A stretch of 64,000 nucleotides of DNA from Paenibacillus sp. 453mf (GTDB taxonomy: Bacteria > Bacillota > Bacilli > Paenibacillales > Paenibacillaceae), in NCBI RefSeq assembly GCF_900116105.1, contig NZ_FPAC01000008.1:37614-101613 (forward strand), given 5' to 3'. This document shows, piece by piece, positions 63,884 through 64,000 of the stretch. The translations under genes were made by a program, and so were the position numbers. How positions within the stretch are numbered: position 1 is the stretch's first letter; each line of letters starts with the position of its first letter. The notes beneath the pieces are model-generated. The model saw nothing but the letters and a program-made list of their open reading frames with translations. It was not told the DNA's origin and searched no databases.

Positions 63884-64000
63884 TTGAGAATTGAATTAGC
63901 TGAACAGAATTTGCATATATTTGAGGCTATCTCCAGCAATGTACGGATTCAAATCGTTCATCTCTTGTCACAGAAATCAATGAACATTAAAGAATTGGCA
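63884..64000 (+). CDS. ArsR-like winged-helix regulator, 5' part only
   Basis: Thirty-nine codons from a TTG start, cut by the window end. GGAGGA lies 6-7 bases upstream. The sequence (EAISSNVRIQIVHLLSQKS then MNIKELA) is the first part of an ArsR-type helix-turn-helix. It is divergent from the GH43 gene and importer, so it is a likely regulator of the cluster. The rest of the gene is outside the window. Confidence 0.7.
   Translation, partial: MRIELAEQNLHIFEAISSNVRIQIVHLLSQKSMNIKELA

Overview
The window looks like a chromosomal segment of a Paenibacillus-type, spore-forming Gram-positive bacterium. The evidence is strong AGGAGG-type ribosome binding sites, a gerA-family germination operon, a lysine riboswitch in front of a lysine permease, a xylose operon of Bacillus type with divergent xylR, an aa3-type quinol oxidase operon, CcpA cre-like sites, YesM/YesN-type two-component control of sugar uptake, and an S-layer-homology secreted protein. 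No rRNA, tRNA, phage, insertion sequence or CRISPR array was found. The species call is inference; nothing was searched.

Layout. 1-9121: small basic protein, ABC-F ATPase, CvfC-like HEAT protein, lysine riboswitch with lysP, secreted transglutaminase-like protein, secreted YcdB/SLH protein. 9371-12230: two-gene glycosyltransferase operon, its distal end split by an apparent +1 frameshift. 12504-16787: xylA-xylB with divergent xylR. 16989-20118: small membrane protein, NagZ-like lipoprotein, glutaredoxin and trxB, with a folded 3' element. 20452-23298: ZIP metal transporter and a P1B-4 metal-efflux ATPase behind a Fur/PerR-like box. 23787-27970: kduI, DeoR regulator, kduD and a sugar isomerase-like gene for uronate breakdown, then deoC. 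28177-32784: qoxABCD followed by a four-copy 47-bp tandem repeat. 33167-44516: a sugar-uptake locus with YesM/YesN sensor-regulator, two ABC permeases, two paralogous solute-binding lipoproteins and a GH1 beta-glucosidase, carrying recurring cre/LacI-like motifs. 44723-52579: uppP, thioredoxin, aldo/keto reductase, ctaM-like DUF420 protein, cation/proton antiporter with an attenuator-like leader, SR1P-like peptide, DUF1992 protein, DsbA/FrnE protein, phosphodiester glycosidase. 52796-56846: gerA-gerB-gerC-type operon. 57040-58758: GH13 alpha-glucosidase. 59091-64000: ABC importer for (probably) arabinose-containing oligosaccharides, GH43 enzyme, and the start of a divergent ArsR-like regulator.

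How it fits together. The dominant theme is plant polysaccharide use: xylose, pectin/uronate, beta-glucoside, alpha-glucoside and arabinan modules, each with its own regulator or operator-like sites and most with cre-like sites. Both sugar ABC importers lack an ATPase gene here, as expected if a shared MsmX-type ATPase is encoded elsewhere. The DUF420 gene at 47016 resembles CtaM, needed for maturation of Qox-type oxidases in Staphylococcus, and so may serve the qox operon 15 kb away.

I did not find a clear-cut undescribed multi-gene system. The best leads are the hairpin-forming 47-bp repeats after qoxD, the leader of the antiporter gene, the folded element after the glutaredoxin gene, a dispersed approximately 39-bp element, and the operator-like repeats of the arabinan cluster.
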